Source: CALCLY01 sp900552775
GTDB taxonomy: Bacteria; Bacillota; Clostridia; UMGS1883; UMGS1540
Length of the DNA: 64,000 nucleotides
Assembly: GCA_937966555.1 (NCBI GenBank)
Contig: CALCLY010000017.1
Coordinates: forward strand, 1-64,000
Reading direction: 5' to 3'
Position numbers and translations under genes: made by a program. Of this stretch, positions 1-8,728 are shown in pieces (position 1 is the stretch's first letter; every line of letters starts with the position of its first letter). The notes under the pieces were generated by a model. It did no database searches. It saw only the letters and a program-made list of their open reading frames with translations, and had not been told where the DNA came from.

Positions 1-62
1 ACGCTGAAATTCGCAAAAAAGATGTTTAGCAGGGCAATACTTCCTTGCCGGGCTGCGGCTAA
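1..62. repeat. Dispersed non-coding repeat, truncated copy at window edge
   Basis: These 62 bases match 60437-60498 with a single mismatch (C at 56, T at 60492). The match ends at 62; the downstream inverted terminal repeat of the 60-kb copy is absent here. The unit contains a short hairpin (GGCAA at 33-37 with TTGCC at 45-49). The left end lies outside the window. I see no convincing coding sequence in it. Confidence 0.85.
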
Positions 63-67
63 CAAGC

Positions 68-96
68 TTGCGTGTTTCTTACATCGTATATATATT
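68..96 (+). promoter_or_regulatory. Possible sigma-A promoter for the YkuS-like gene
   Basis: TTGCGT (68-73) and TATATT (91-96) are separated by 17 nt. The -35 matches consensus at only three positions and the -10 at five, so this is a weak call. It would give a leader of about 45 nt before the TTG start at 147. Confidence 0.3.
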
Positions 97-146
97 TAAT
101 ATGCGGATAAAATAAATGTATATTTTGATGTAAGGGGAGATGTTGC

Positions 147-398
147 TTGAAAGTAGCATTACAAAAAGGATTTCCGCGACTTAAAAAACAGCTTATAAAA
201 ATGGGATACGATGTTGTCGACTACGGCGATTACAATTATCCTGTTGATGCAATCGTATATAAGGGAGTTATGATGTCTGTGATAAATTCTGCGGATGCTT
301 CAATTGGGAGCAGCGTCTTGCTTGTAGATGCAAACGGAAAAAATGCTGCACAGATATCGGAAATTCTTCAAAGGAAACTGTATACACCATTGTTTTAA
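147..398 (+). CDS. UPF0180 (YkuS-like) family protein
   Basis: An 83-residue protein resembling the UPF0180/YkuS family (B. subtilis YkuS is about the same length), whose function is unknown. Visible family-like features are the N-terminal amphipathic helix followed by a MGYDVVDY strand and a central VYKG segment. The start is TTG at 147, chosen because AAGGGGAG (133-140) lies at a good distance; the ATG at 140 is out of frame. It is a single gene between the edge repeat and the SASP gene. Family assignment rests on recall of sequence pattern, not a search. Confidence 0.7.
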   Translation: MKVALQKGFPRLKKQLIKMGYDVVDYGDYNYPVDAIVYKGVMMSVINSADASIGSSVLLVDANGKNAAQISEILQRKLYTPLF

Positions 399-424
399 AT
401 TTCCTTAATATTTTTTGTTTTAAA

Positions 425-453
425 GCGTAAAATAGAATCACACAGGCATTAAA
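425..453 (+). promoter_or_regulatory. Possible sigma-G promoter of the SASP gene
   Basis: GCGTA (425-429) and CATTAAA (447-453) are spaced by 17 nt. Both are near the forespore sigma-G consensus (GYATA and CATNNTA), with one mismatch each. The position just upstream of a spore protein gene fits, but the implied leader is very short. Confidence 0.3.
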
Positions 454-475
454 AATTATTAGGAGATGAACAAAA

Positions 476-664
476 ATGGCAAAAAACAAATTGGTTCCCG
501 AGGCACGTGCTGCACTCGATAAGTTTAAGATGGAAGCTGCAAACGAAGTAGGCGTTTCTTTGAAAAACGGTTACAACGGTGATCTTACAAGCAAGCAGGC
601 TGGTTCTGTAGGCGGTCAGATGGTTAAAAAGATGGTTCAGTCCTACGAAAACGGCATGAAATAA
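476..664 (+). CDS. Alpha/beta-type small acid-soluble spore protein (SASP)
   Basis: A 62-residue protein of the alpha/beta SASP family, which coats and protects DNA in the dormant spore and is an amino-acid reserve at germination. Family features seen: an early PEARAALDKFKMEAANEVG stretch that holds the germination-protease-type E-(A/V)-(A/S) region, a central GDLTSKQAGSVGG turn, and a C-terminal VKKMVQ helix. ATG start with AGGAGA at 461-466. It has its own terminator at 691-736. The gene shows that the organism carries spore-formation genes. Confidence 0.95.
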   Translation: MAKNKLVPEARAALDKFKMEAANEVGVSLKNGYNGDLTSKQAGSVGGQMVKKMVQSYENGMK

Positions 665-690
665 TTAAATCTTCGGATTGTTAAAACGTT

Positions 691-736
691 AAAGCCGTCG
701 CCATATCCCACATGATAAGGCGGCGGCTTTTTTTTA
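691..736 (+). terminator. Rho-independent terminator after SASP gene
   Basis: AAAGCCGTCGCC (691-702) pairs with GGCGGCGGCTT (719-729, one G-U pair) and is followed by a run of eight T. Confidence 0.9.
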
Positions 737-744
737 ATTAATGC

Positions 745-773
745 TTGATTTTTGGCTTAAAATGGTGTAAAAT
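745..773 (+). promoter_or_regulatory. Sigma-A promoter of the phosphoribosyltransferase gene
   Basis: TTGATT (745-750), a 17-nt spacer and TAAAAT (768-773), with a TG just before the -10. Leader of about 30 nt to the ATG at 811. Confidence 0.6.
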
Positions 774-810
774 ATAAATTGATTTATAAAAATATTTTGA
801 GGTGTACATA

Positions 811-1374
811 ATGAATAAAAAATTTCATACAATGGAAATTGCGGGGCTTAAGAGAGATTTGCCTTTGTGCAGCGTCAATGAAGAACTATATATTGCTGCA
901 TTTATAATGTTCGGAGATGTTGAAATTACAAAGGCTTGTGCGACACAGCTTTTGAAAAAAGCTCCTGAATTCGATATAATGATAACTGCTGAATGCAAAG
1001 GAATTCCGCTCCTTTACGAAATGGCAAGACAGAGCAATGCTGAAAATTATATTGTTGCAAGGAAAGGTCCTAAAGTGTATATGCAGAATGTAACAACAGT
1101 TACGGTAAATTCTATTACTACGCTTGATCAGCAAATTCTTTGCATAGGAGATAAGGAAACAGAACTTATGCGCGGCAAGAGGGTGCTTATTGTGGACGAT
1201 GTTATAAGCACGGGCGAAAGCCTTGCGGCGCTTGAAAAACTTGTTAATACGGTCGGAGGAAATATTGTGGGAAAAATGGCGGTTCTTGCTGAGGGAGAAG
1301 CTGCAAAACGTTCCGATATAATTTATCTTGAGGCTCTTCCGGTATTTGATTCCGAGGGGAATGTTTTAGATTAA
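811..1374 (+). CDS. Phosphoribosyltransferase, adenine-PRTase-like
   Basis: A 187-residue type I phosphoribosyltransferase. The PRPP-binding loop is plain: four hydrophobic residues, then DDVISTGES (codons around 1195-1218). An upstream AECKGIPL segment fits the pyrophosphate-binding PPi loop. Family knowledge: adenine and xanthine PRTases salvage a purine base to its nucleotide with PRPP in the cytosol; the arrangement here looks closest to Apt, but it is a little longer than classical Apt (about 170) and the base specificity cannot be read. A GTG at 802 would overlap the ribosome binding site GAGGTG (799-804), so ATG 811 is the start. Single gene with its own promoter and terminator. Confidence 0.8.
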   Translation: MNKKFHTMEIAGLKRDLPLCSVNEELYIAAFIMFGDVEITKACATQLLKKAPEFDIMITAECKGIPLLYEMARQSNAENYIVARKGPKVYMQNVTTVTVNSITTLDQQILCIGDKETELMRGKRVLIVDDVISTGESLAALEKLVNTVGGNIVGKMAVLAEGEAAKRSDIIYLEALPVFDSEGNVLD

Positions 1375-1445
1375 ATCTTAATAATGTCAAACCTCAACGG
1401 AATAAGCGTGAATTTAGAGCACAGACTTATGAACACGTGTTTTAT

Positions 1446-1482
1446 CTCTTATTATTCTTTTACCTGCGGATAAGAGTTTTTT
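1446..1482 (+). terminator. Terminator between phosphoribosyltransferase and uppP
   Basis: CTCTTAT (1446-1452) pairs with ATAAGAG (1470-1476), followed by TTTTTT. Only about 45 bases remain before uppP and I see no clear promoter there, so partial read-through is possible. Confidence 0.7.
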
Positions 1483-1526
1483 CTGTGTAATTATTGCCGG
1501 CGCAGGACGGCGGAATGGGGATTAAA

Positions 1527-2354
1527 ATGTCATATTTTCAGTCAATTATTCTTGGACTTGTTCAGGGCTTGACGGAATTTCTTCCGGTTTCGAGTTCCGG
1601 ACATCTGGCAATTTTTAAGCATATATTCGGTTCAGTTTTTTTTGAAAGCGGAATAACATTTGATATCATGCTTCACTTGGGTACTCTTGCGGCTGTGTTT
1701 ATAGTTTATTTTTCTGATATAAAGCAGCTTGTTGTAGAATTTTTCAAATACATAGGAGATATTTTTCACGGAAAAATAAAGCCTGATACACCCTATAAAA
1801 AAATGCTGCTTATGCTTATTGTAGGCAGCATTCCGGCAGGTGTTGCAGGTATACTGCTCAAAAGCTTTATTGAGACAATATCTGCAGATCGCCTTTGGGT
1901 TGTGGGCATATGTCTGTTTATTACTGCATTTCTGCTCTGTGTCGGTGACAAAAACAGCAGTGGAAAAAAGGACATGAAAGATCTTACGTTGAAAAACTCC
2001 CTTTTTGTGGGTTTATTTCAGGGATTTGCGATTTTACCCGGAATAAGCCGCTCCGGCTCTACAATTGTCGGCGGATTGCTCAGCGGATTCAAAAAGGAAT
2101 TTGCGGTAAAATTTTCGTTTTTGCTTTCCGTTCCGGCTATACTGGGAGCTGCTTTGATTGATTTTAAAGATGTAATAGGACAGGGAGAAGCTTTTTTTTC
2201 AATGCAGGCGCTGCTTGGGGTAATTGTTGCCGCCGTCAGCGGATTTGCGGCAATCAAGTGGCTTTTACGTCTTGTTAAAGACGGAAAATTTAAATGGTTT
2301 TCCGTATATTGTGCCGTAATGGGCATAATAACAATTCTTATAAGTATTTTTTGA
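1527..2354 (+). CDS. uppP: Undecaprenyl-diphosphatase (UppP/BacA family)
   Basis: Integral membrane phosphatase that recycles undecaprenyl diphosphate to the monophosphate carrier for peptidoglycan and other wall polymers; it also gives bacitracin tolerance. About 275 residues with several hydrophobic segments. Both signature motifs are present: GLTEFLPVSSSGH near the N-terminus and PGISRSGST in the second half. Start chosen at ATG 1527 so that the protein begins MSYFQSIILG, like its homologues; ATG 1515, with AGGA at 1504, is an alternative adding four residues. It is the first gene of a run ending at 8573; ftsK starts 8 nt after its stop. Confidence 0.93.
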   Translation: MSYFQSIILGLVQGLTEFLPVSSSGHLAIFKHIFGSVFFESGITFDIMLHLGTLAAVFIVYFSDIKQLVVEFFKYIGDIFHGKIKPDTPYKKMLLMLIVGSIPAGVAGILLKSFIETISADRLWVVGICLFITAFLLCVGDKNSSGKKDMKDLTLKNSLFVGLFQGFAILPGISRSGSTIVGGLLSGFKKEFAVKFSFLLSVPAILGAALIDFKDVIGQGEAFFSMQALLGVIVAAVSGFAAIKWLLRLVKDGKFKWFSVYCAVMGIITILISIF

Positions 2355-2362
2355 GGTATATC

Positions 2363-4747
2363 ATGGCTGAAAGAAAAAGAATTTCAAGCACATCATCAAA
2401 TAAAAAATCTGCTCAAAACAAAAAAAACACCGGAAAAGCTGCTCCCAACACAAAAAAAACAGAGCAGCAATCCGCGGTATCAAGAGAGATATGCGCAATT
2501 GTCATTTTAGCACTCGGTGTTTTTCTTATTTTAGGTTTTTATTTTGATCCGCTCTGCGGTGTTTTGGGCAAATGGCTTAAAACATTCGGACTCGGGCTTT
2601 TTGGGGTGAGCGGATACGTTCTTCCATTTGTAATAACCGCTTTGGGTGTATGCTTTTTTTTCAGAAAAGAAGACTTAAGAAAGAAAGGCTATTACATTCT
2701 CGGGTTGTTTATATGTTTATCAGCGCTCACACATCTTTTTTCACCATATTTTGACGAGAAAATTCCTTCACTTTTCACACTCGGAACAGATAGCCTCGGC
2801 GGCGGACTTATCGGCGGACTGCTGTATCTCGCTTTTTCTTTTGCGGGAAGGGTTGGTTCTGCTGTAATTTTCATTGCCGCAATATGTATTTTTTTAATAC
2901 TGATTACGGGAATTACACTTTTTGCCGATATCAAAAAAACAGTTTCCGAAAAAATTGCGGACAAAAAATCCGTTTTATATGAAGATGATGACAAAATTCA
3001 AAAAAATGAGCATAAAAATTTTGCCGTAAAAGATACCGGTAAAAAGGAACCGATAAAGGAAAAAAAGAAAATTAAAGAGGAGGTTTCAGAGGATATTCCG
3101 GAACCCGAATTTAAAATTTATACCGGAGATCAAGTTGGCATAGAAGAAGCGGCGCCGGAAGAAAGTAAAAAAACAGCCGAGGAACTTATGCGATCGGAAA
3201 TGGAGGAAAATGCGGTAACCGCAGAAACAAAAAATGAACCGCCTGTTTCTGAAAAAGAAATTGCCGACGAAATTGAGGCTTCTCAAAATGAACTTCCGTA
3301 TGAATTTCCTCCGCTTGAAATGTTGACGGAAAAAGCACAGCCTAAAAACAAGACGGACAAACCCGAAGATTTACGCGAAAGTGCAAAAAAACTTATTGAC
3401 ACTCTGAAAAGTTTCGGTGTTGAAGCACAGGTTATTGAAGTTACAAAAGGACCTAATGTAACAAGATTTGAAATAAAACCGAGTGCCGGCGTAAAAGTCA
3501 GCAAGATTGTTAACCTGGCAGATGACATTGCGTTGAATCTTGCAGCAATCGGTGTAAGAATCGAAGCGCCGATACCGGGCAAAGCTGCAGTCGGAATAGA
3601 AATTCCCAATAAGACTTCATCGATGGTTTCTCTTCGTGAAGTCATAGCTTCAAATGAATTTAAAAATTTTAAATCGAAAACCGCATTCGGACTCGGAAAA
3701 GATATATCCGGAAGACCTGTTGTTGCTGATATATCAAAAATGCCGCATCTGCTCATTGCCGGCACAACCGGATCAGGAAAAAGCGTATGTATAAATACTC
3801 TTATTACAAGTATAATTTACAAAGCATCTCCAAGCGAGGTTAAACTTTTGATGATTGATCCGAAAGTTGTTGAACTTTCGGTATATAACGGTATACCACA
3901 TTTGTTAATTCCTGTTGTAACCGATCCGAGGAAAGCGGCGGGCGCTCTTAATTGGGCGGTTACAGAGATGGTTAACAGATACAAAATGTTTGCCGAATGT
4001 AACGTCCGTGACATGCACGGCTATAATGAATATGCAGAGACCGAGGGGCTTAAAAAGCTTGAAAGCATTATAATTATTATTGATGAGCTTTCTGATCTTA
4101 TGATGGTAGCACCGCATGATGTTGAAGATGCAATATGCCGTCTCGCACAAATGGCACGTGCTGCCGGAATGCATCTTGTTATAGCTACACAGCGACCCTC
4201 CGTAGACGTTATCACAGGACTTATTAAGGCAAATGTTCCCTCCAGAATCGCTTTTACGGTTTCAAACCAGATTGATTCAAGAACTATTCTTGATATGACC
4301 GGGGCAGAGAAGCTTTTAGGCAAAGGCGACATGTTGTTTCTGCCTGTTGGTGCTTCGAAACCTACGAGAATACAAGGCGCTTTTATTTCAGATAAGGAAG
4401 TAGAACATATTGTTGAATTCATTAAGGGCGATTATGAACCCCATTACGACGAAGATATTCTTGACAAAATCGAAAACGCCGACCGTGCTGACGCCGACGA
4501 GGAGGACAGCGGTGACGCGGACGAATATTTGACTCAGGCTATTGAAATTGTGGTTGAATGCGGACAGGCTTCGGTTTCGCTTATACAAAGAAAGCTGAAA
4601 GTCGGCTATGCAAGGGCAGGCCGTATAATCGACCAGATGGAAATGCGAGGGATAATCGGACCTCATGAGGGAAGCAAACCGCGCAATGTTCTTATAACAA
4701 AAGCGCAGTGGCACGAAATGATGATGAATACGGAGACGGAGGAATAA
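2363..4747 (+). CDS. ftsK: DNA translocase FtsK/SpoIIIE
   Basis: 794-residue septal DNA pump. In this family the ATPase moves chromosome ends through the division or sporulation septum. Order of parts: basic Lys/Ser-rich N-terminus (1-45), four membrane segments (about 50-200), an acidic low-complexity linker (about 200-345), then the motor with Walker A GTTGSGKS at about 467-474, Walker B IIIIDELSD, and a C-terminal winged-helix gamma domain (from about 730). ATG 2363 has GAGG at 2353-2356 and follows uppP by 8 nt; an upstream in-frame extension into uppP is not supported by a binding site. Whether it acts as FtsK, SpoIIIE or both cannot be decided here; only one copy is in the window. The last base is shared with ygiQ (TAATG). 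Confidence 0.95.
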   Translation: MAERKRISSTSSNKKSAQNKKNTGKAAPNTKKTEQQSAVSREICAIVILALGVFLILGFYFDPLCGVLGKWLKTFGLGLFGVSGYVLPFVITALGVCFFFRKEDLRKKGYYILGLFICLSALTHLFSPYFDEKIPSLFTLGTDSLGGGLIGGLLYLAFSFAGRVGSAVIFIAAICIFLILITGITLFADIKKTVSEKIADKKSVLYEDDDKIQKNEHKNFAVKDTGKKEPIKEKKKIKEEVSEDIPEPEFKIYTGDQVGIEEAAPEESKKTAEELMRSEMEENAVTAETKNEPPVSEKEIADEIEASQNELPYEFPPLEMLTEKAQPKNKTDKPEDLRESAKKLIDTLKSFGVEAQVIEVTKGPNVTRFEIKPSAGVKVSKIVNLADDIALNLAAIGVRIEAPIPGKAAVGIEIPNKTSSMVSLREVIASNEFKNFKSKTAFGLGKDISGRPVVADISKMPHLLIAGTTGSGKSVCINTLITSIIYKASPSEVKLLMIDPKVVELSVYNGIPHLLIPVVTDPRKAAGALNWAVTEMVNRYKMFAECNVRDMHGYNEYAETEGLKKLESIIIIIDELSDLMMVAPHDVEDAICRLAQMARAAGMHLVIATQRPSVDVITGLIKANVPSRIAFTVSNQIDSRTILDMTGAEKLLGKGDMLFLPVGASKPTRIQGAFISDKEVEHIVEFIKGDYEPHYDEDILDKIENADRADADEEDSGDADEYLTQAIEIVVECGQASVSLIQRKLKVGYARAGRIIDQMEMRGIIGPHEGSKPRNVLITKAQWHEMMMNTETEE

Positions 4748-6681
4748 TGCTCGGAACTGATTTGGGCTTTCAGCCCATTACCATAGAAGAAATGGAAAAA
4801 CTCGGATGGGATTATTATGACTTTCTACTTGTATCGGCGGACGGTTATGTTGACCACCCTTCTTTCGGTCATGCTGTTATTGCGCGTGTGTTGGCTGAAA
4901 ACGGATACAGAATAATGATATTGCCGCAGCCGGATTGGCACAGTAAAAAAGATTTTGAAAAATTTGGCAGACCGCGTCTCGGTGTTATGATTGCCGGGGG
5001 AAACATAGATTCAATGGTAAATCACTATACGACGGCAAAAAAGCCGAGAAGCGAAGACTATTACTCTCCGGGCGGCAAAGCGGGAATGAGACCTGACAGG
5101 GCTACTATTGTTTATTGCAACAGAGTGCGTGAAGCTTTCTCGGATATTCCCCTTATAATCGGCGGAATAGAAGCAAGTCTCAGACGTTTTGCTCATTATG
5201 ATTACTGGGACAACAAAGTCAGAAGAAGTATACTGTTTGACAGCAAAGCTGATATTATATCCTTCGGCATGGGCGAAAAATCCATTGTAGAAATTGCGGA
5301 CGCGCTAAATGCAGGAATCCATGTTAAAGATATAACATGGATTGCCGGAACTGCATATAAATCCGATGATAAACCCGAAGATGCGGTTGAAATACCGTCT
5401 TTTGAAGAAATAAGCAATGACAAAAGAAGTTATGCAAAAGCAACCGGGGTAATTTTTTCCGAGCAGGACCCCATAAGAGGCAATGTAATTGCTCAGGCAC
5501 ACGGAAATAAATATTTGGTTCAGAATAAACCTTCCATGCCCCTTACAAGAGATGAGCTTGACCATGTGTATGAGATGCCATTTACCAAACAATATCATCC
5601 CATGTATGAAAAAGACGGAGGTATACCCGCTTTAAAAGAGGTTAAATTCAGTATAACATCATCGCGCGGATGCTTCGGCAACTGCAATTTCTGTGCGATT
5701 TCGCTGCATCAGGGAAGAATAGTTCAGAGCAGAAGTCATGAATCCATATTACGAGAAGCGGAGGAAATGACACATTATCCTGATTTTAAGGGATATATTC
5801 ATGATGTGGGCGGTCCAACGGCAAATTTCAGATTTCCGGCTTGCGATAAACAGCTTAAAACAGGTACATGCAAAAACAGGCAATGCCTTTTTCCGACACC
5901 GTGCAAAAATATGAAAATCAGTCATAAAGACTATGATCTGCTGCTTGAAAAAGTTCGTGCCATAAAGGGGATAAAGCAGGTTTTTGTCCGCTCCGGAATA
6001 CGTTATGACTATCTTTTGGCGGACAAAGACAGAACTTTTTTTAAAAATCTTTGCAGATTTCATGTAAGCGGTCAGCTTAAAGTGGCTCCGGAGCATGTGT
6101 CGGAAAATGTATTGAGACATATGGGAAAGCCGTCCGCTTCGGTTTATAATAAATTTTCCGATGAATTTTATAAAGTTACAAAGGAAGTGGGGAAGGAGCA
6201 GTATTTGGTTCCTTATCTTATGTCAAGCCACCCGGGAAGCACATTGAATGACGCTGTGGAACTTGCACTTTACTTAAAGAGACATCATATGAGACCACAG
6301 CAGGTTCAGGATTTTTATCCTACTCCCGGAACAGTTTCAACAGCTATGTTTTACACGGGAATTGACCCCATTTCTGGCAAAGAAGTTTATGTTGCCAAAA
6401 TGCCCGAAGATAAGGCTATGCAACGCGCTTTGCTGCAATTTTCGATTCCGCAAAACTACGGGCTTGTATATAAGGCCCTTGTAAAAGCGGGACGTGAAGA
6501 TCTTATAGGCTTTAGCAAGGATTGTTTAATAAAACCAAGGAGGAATGAGAATGTCAGCAAAAATACTGGATGGAAAAAAGACAGCAAAAAGAATAAAGGA
6601 GGAGCTTCGCGCGGAAGTGGAAAAAATTTCGGCGCAAACGGGAAAAACTCCGGCTCTCGCCGTGCTGATAGTGGAAGGTGA
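4747..6681 (+). CDS. YgiQ family radical SAM protein
   Basis: 644-residue protein with the YgiQ layout: an N-terminal UPF0313-type domain beginning MLGTDLGFQPIT, a radical SAM core with CX3CX2C at C309, C313 and C316 (CFGNCNFC) for a 4Fe-4S cluster, and a DUF3362-type C-terminal region. The reaction of this family is not established. ATG 4747 is preceded by GGAGGA and overlaps the ftsK stop by one base. Odd: the last 43 residues, a Lys/Gly/Ser/Arg/Asn-rich tail, are read from the same DNA as the first 43 codons of folD in another frame (131-nt overlap). The core is complete without this tail. Confidence 0.92.
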   Translation: MLGTDLGFQPITIEEMEKLGWDYYDFLLVSADGYVDHPSFGHAVIARVLAENGYRIMILPQPDWHSKKDFEKFGRPRLGVMIAGGNIDSMVNHYTTAKKPRSEDYYSPGGKAGMRPDRATIVYCNRVREAFSDIPLIIGGIEASLRRFAHYDYWDNKVRRSILFDSKADIISFGMGEKSIVEIADALNAGIHVKDITWIAGTAYKSDDKPEDAVEIPSFEEISNDKRSYAKATGVIFSEQDPIRGNVIAQAHGNKYLVQNKPSMPLTRDELDHVYEMPFTKQYHPMYEKDGGIPALKEVKFSITSSRGCFGNCNFCAISLHQGRIVQSRSHESILREAEEMTHYPDFKGYIHDVGGPTANFRFPACDKQLKTGTCKNRQCLFPTPCKNMKISHKDYDLLLEKVRAIKGIKQVFVRSGIRYDYLLADKDRTFFKNLCRFHVSGQLKVAPEHVSENVLRHMGKPSASVYNKFSDEFYKVTKEVGKEQYLVPYLMSSHPGSTLNDAVELALYLKRHHMRPQQVQDFYPTPGTVSTAMFYTGIDPISGKEVYVAKMPEDKAMQRALLQFSIPQNYGLVYKALVKAGREDLIGFSKDCLIKPRRNENVSKNTGWKKDSKKNKGGASRGSGKNFGANGKNSGSRRADSGR

Positions 6682-7408
6682 CAGCGCCTCCAGAACATAT
6701 GTAAACGGAAAGAAACGAGACTGTGAAGAAGTAGGCATTTTGGCTGAGGAATTTGAATTTCCTTCCGATGCATCTGAAAATTATCTTCTTAAATGTATTG
6801 AAAATCTTAACAAAAGAGATGATATTGACGGTATTCTGTGCCAGCTTCCCCTGCCGTCTCATATGGACGAAAAGAAAATTTTGCTTTCAATAGATCCTAA
6901 AAAAGATGTTGACGCATTTCACCCCGTTAATGCAGGGAAAATAATGATAGGTGACTATGATTTTCTGCCTTGCACACCTGCCGGCGTTATGGAACTTATT
7001 CATGAAAGCGGTATTGACGTTGAAGGGAAAGACTGTGTCGTAATAGGAAGATCAAATATTGTCGGTAAACCGCAGGCAATGCTCCTTCTGCATGAAAATG
7101 CAACGGTTACAATATGTCATTCAAAAACAAAAAATCTTGAAGAGAAAACAAAGCGTGCCGAAATACTTGTTGCGGCAATAGGAAAAGCAAAGTTTATAAC
7201 TGCCGATATGGTAGCGGAGGGTGCCGTTGTAATAGATGTAGGAATGAACAGAGACGAAAACGGAAAACTTTGCGGTGACGTGGATTTTGAAAATGTCAGA
7301 GAAAAAGTTTATGCTATTACACCGGTTCCGGGCGGCGTCGGTCCGATGACGCGTGCCATGCTTATGAAAAACACCGTTACAGCCTTTAAACGGAGAGTTG
7401 AAGGCTAA
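6551..7408 (+). CDS. folD: Bifunctional methylenetetrahydrofolate dehydrogenase / methenyl-THF cyclohydrolase
   Basis: 285-residue FolD, which interconverts 5,10-methylene-, methenyl- and 10-formyl-tetrahydrofolate for purine and formyl-methionine synthesis. Family motifs are all present: YVNGKKRDCEEVGI with the catalytic lysine, ILCQLPLPSHM, KDVDAFHPVNAGK, PCTPAGVMELI, the nucleotide-binding VIGRSNIVGKP, and ITPVPGGVGPMT near the end. ATG 6551 has AAGGAGG at 6537-6543; ATG 6545 is too close to that site. The 5' end overlaps the ygiQ 3' end by 131 nt in a different frame. Confidence 0.97.
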   Translation: MSAKILDGKKTAKRIKEELRAEVEKISAQTGKTPALAVLIVEGDSASRTYVNGKKRDCEEVGILAEEFEFPSDASENYLLKCIENLNKRDDIDGILCQLPLPSHMDEKKILLSIDPKKDVDAFHPVNAGKIMIGDYDFLPCTPAGVMELIHESGIDVEGKDCVVIGRSNIVGKPQAMLLLHENATVTICHSKTKNLEEKTKRAEILVAAIGKAKFITADMVAEGAVVIDVGMNRDENGKLCGDVDFENVREKVYAITPVPGGVGPMTRAMLMKNTVTAFKRRVEG

Positions 7409-7421
7409 AAAGGAGAGTATA

Positions 7422-8573
7422 ATGGAAAATAAAATCGGAAATGTCCGATTAATGCAAAAAATTAACAGATTGAAAATATTAAACTTTATAAGAGAGCAAA
7501 ATACTGCTTTGCGCCCTGAGATTTCCAGTCAGACCGGACTTTCACTTTCCTCGGTTACCAATATTGTAACATATCTTATGAAAAAAAACTTTGTTGTAAG
7601 CGACGGAAGCGTTGTTGAAGGAAGAGTCGGCAGACGCGCGGATCTGTTAAGATTCAGAAACGATGCTTATAATTTTATTTGTGTTTTAATCGAAAAAGAC
7701 GGGTTTACGGTTGCTTTTACGGATTTAAAAGGTAATATTCTAAGGCGCAAGTACGTTGAAATTACGGAGGGAGAGAGAGATTCTCTGCTGCAAAATGTTG
7801 TATCAGAAATAAATGCAATGACAGATATATGCGGAAAAGATACGCTTCTTTCGGTTTGTATTGTAATCTCGGCGCTTGTATTAAAAGAAGATATATATTC
7901 AGCTGAGCTTAACTGGCATATAGACTTGTCAAGACACAATCTTAGAGAAAAGCTGAATGTTGAGGTTTTTGTTGAAAATACCTCCGATATGCGTGCTGTT
8001 TGGGAATTTAAGGGAAAAACGAAAGAAAATAAGAACGTATTGTTTTTTGACCTTGACGGCGGCATAGGCGCGGTTCATTTTACGGGAGGAGAGGTTAATC
8101 CAAATACAATAGGGGAGATAGGTCATACAACCGTTAAAATAGACGGTGAACCATGTGTGTGCGGAAACAGGGGATGCCTTGAAGTTATGTGTTCAGTGAA
8201 CCGAATTGTGGCAGATTGTGAAAAATTCGGCTGCATAAATTTTGACGATGTTTTGAACGCTTTTTACTCGGGCGACCGCAGGGTTGTTCCGTCTCTCGAT
8301 ATGTGCGGAGAGTATATGGGAATAGGACTTGCAAATCTTGTAAATATTTTTAACCCCGAAAAAATAGTGATAAACGGCGGCGATTTTCTGAAATGCGGTT
8401 ACATAATAGATAAGGCAATTTCATGTCTTTATAAAAGGGCAAATAAGCTTTTGACAAAGAATATGGCAATCAGCAAGGTTGAAATATCTAAAGATGAAAT
8501 AATTAAAGGAACAGCGCTTTTTATGTGTGATAAAATTTTCAGTCTTGAATACGAAAGTGATTTGCTGGACTAA
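7422..8573 (+). CDS. ROK family transcriptional repressor (NagC/XylR type)
   Basis: 383 residues. N-terminal winged helix-turn-helix (about 10-65, with SSQTGLSLSSVTNIVTYLMK as recognition region), then a ROK sugar-kinase-like fold. ROK features: a DLDGGIGA phosphate-type loop, GEIGHTTV, and the zinc motif CVCGNRGCLE. The DNA-binding domain points to a sugar-responsive repressor rather than a glucokinase; the ligand is not readable. ATG 7422 has AAGGAGAG at 7409-7416, just after the folD stop, so it is probably co-transcribed with folD. It is not adjacent to a sugar operon. Confidence 0.85.
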   Translation: MENKIGNVRLMQKINRLKILNFIREQNTALRPEISSQTGLSLSSVTNIVTYLMKKNFVVSDGSVVEGRVGRRADLLRFRNDAYNFICVLIEKDGFTVAFTDLKGNILRRKYVEITEGERDSLLQNVVSEINAMTDICGKDTLLSVCIVISALVLKEDIYSAELNWHIDLSRHNLREKLNVEVFVENTSDMRAVWEFKGKTKENKNVLFFDLDGGIGAVHFTGGEVNPNTIGEIGHTTVKIDGEPCVCGNRGCLEVMCSVNRIVADCEKFGCINFDDVLNAFYSGDRRVVPSLDMCGEYMGIGLANLVNIFNPEKIVINGGDFLKCGYIIDKAISCLYKRANKLLTKNMAISKVEISKDEIIKGTALFMCDKIFSLEYESDLLD

Positions 8574-8728
8574 AAATTAAAAAAAATAAAGAAAATTTTA
8601 AAAAACTTGTCCCCGTTTTAATATTTATAGGGTTATATGTATAGAAAGGGGTTGGTTATCATGGTTTAGTTTATTAAATGAAGCTTTTTATATCTAAAAA
8701 TTTTTTAAATAAAAGGGGCTCTAAATAC

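Noticed and set aside
1..146. Short reading frames in the edge repeat
   Set aside because: They have no binding site, and the same repeat at 60.4 kb sits in a non-coding block with inverted ends.
8574..8728. Promoter for the stalk/BsuPI gene
   Set aside because: The 155-bp A+T-rich gap must hold one, but no -35/-10 pair with proper spacing stood out.
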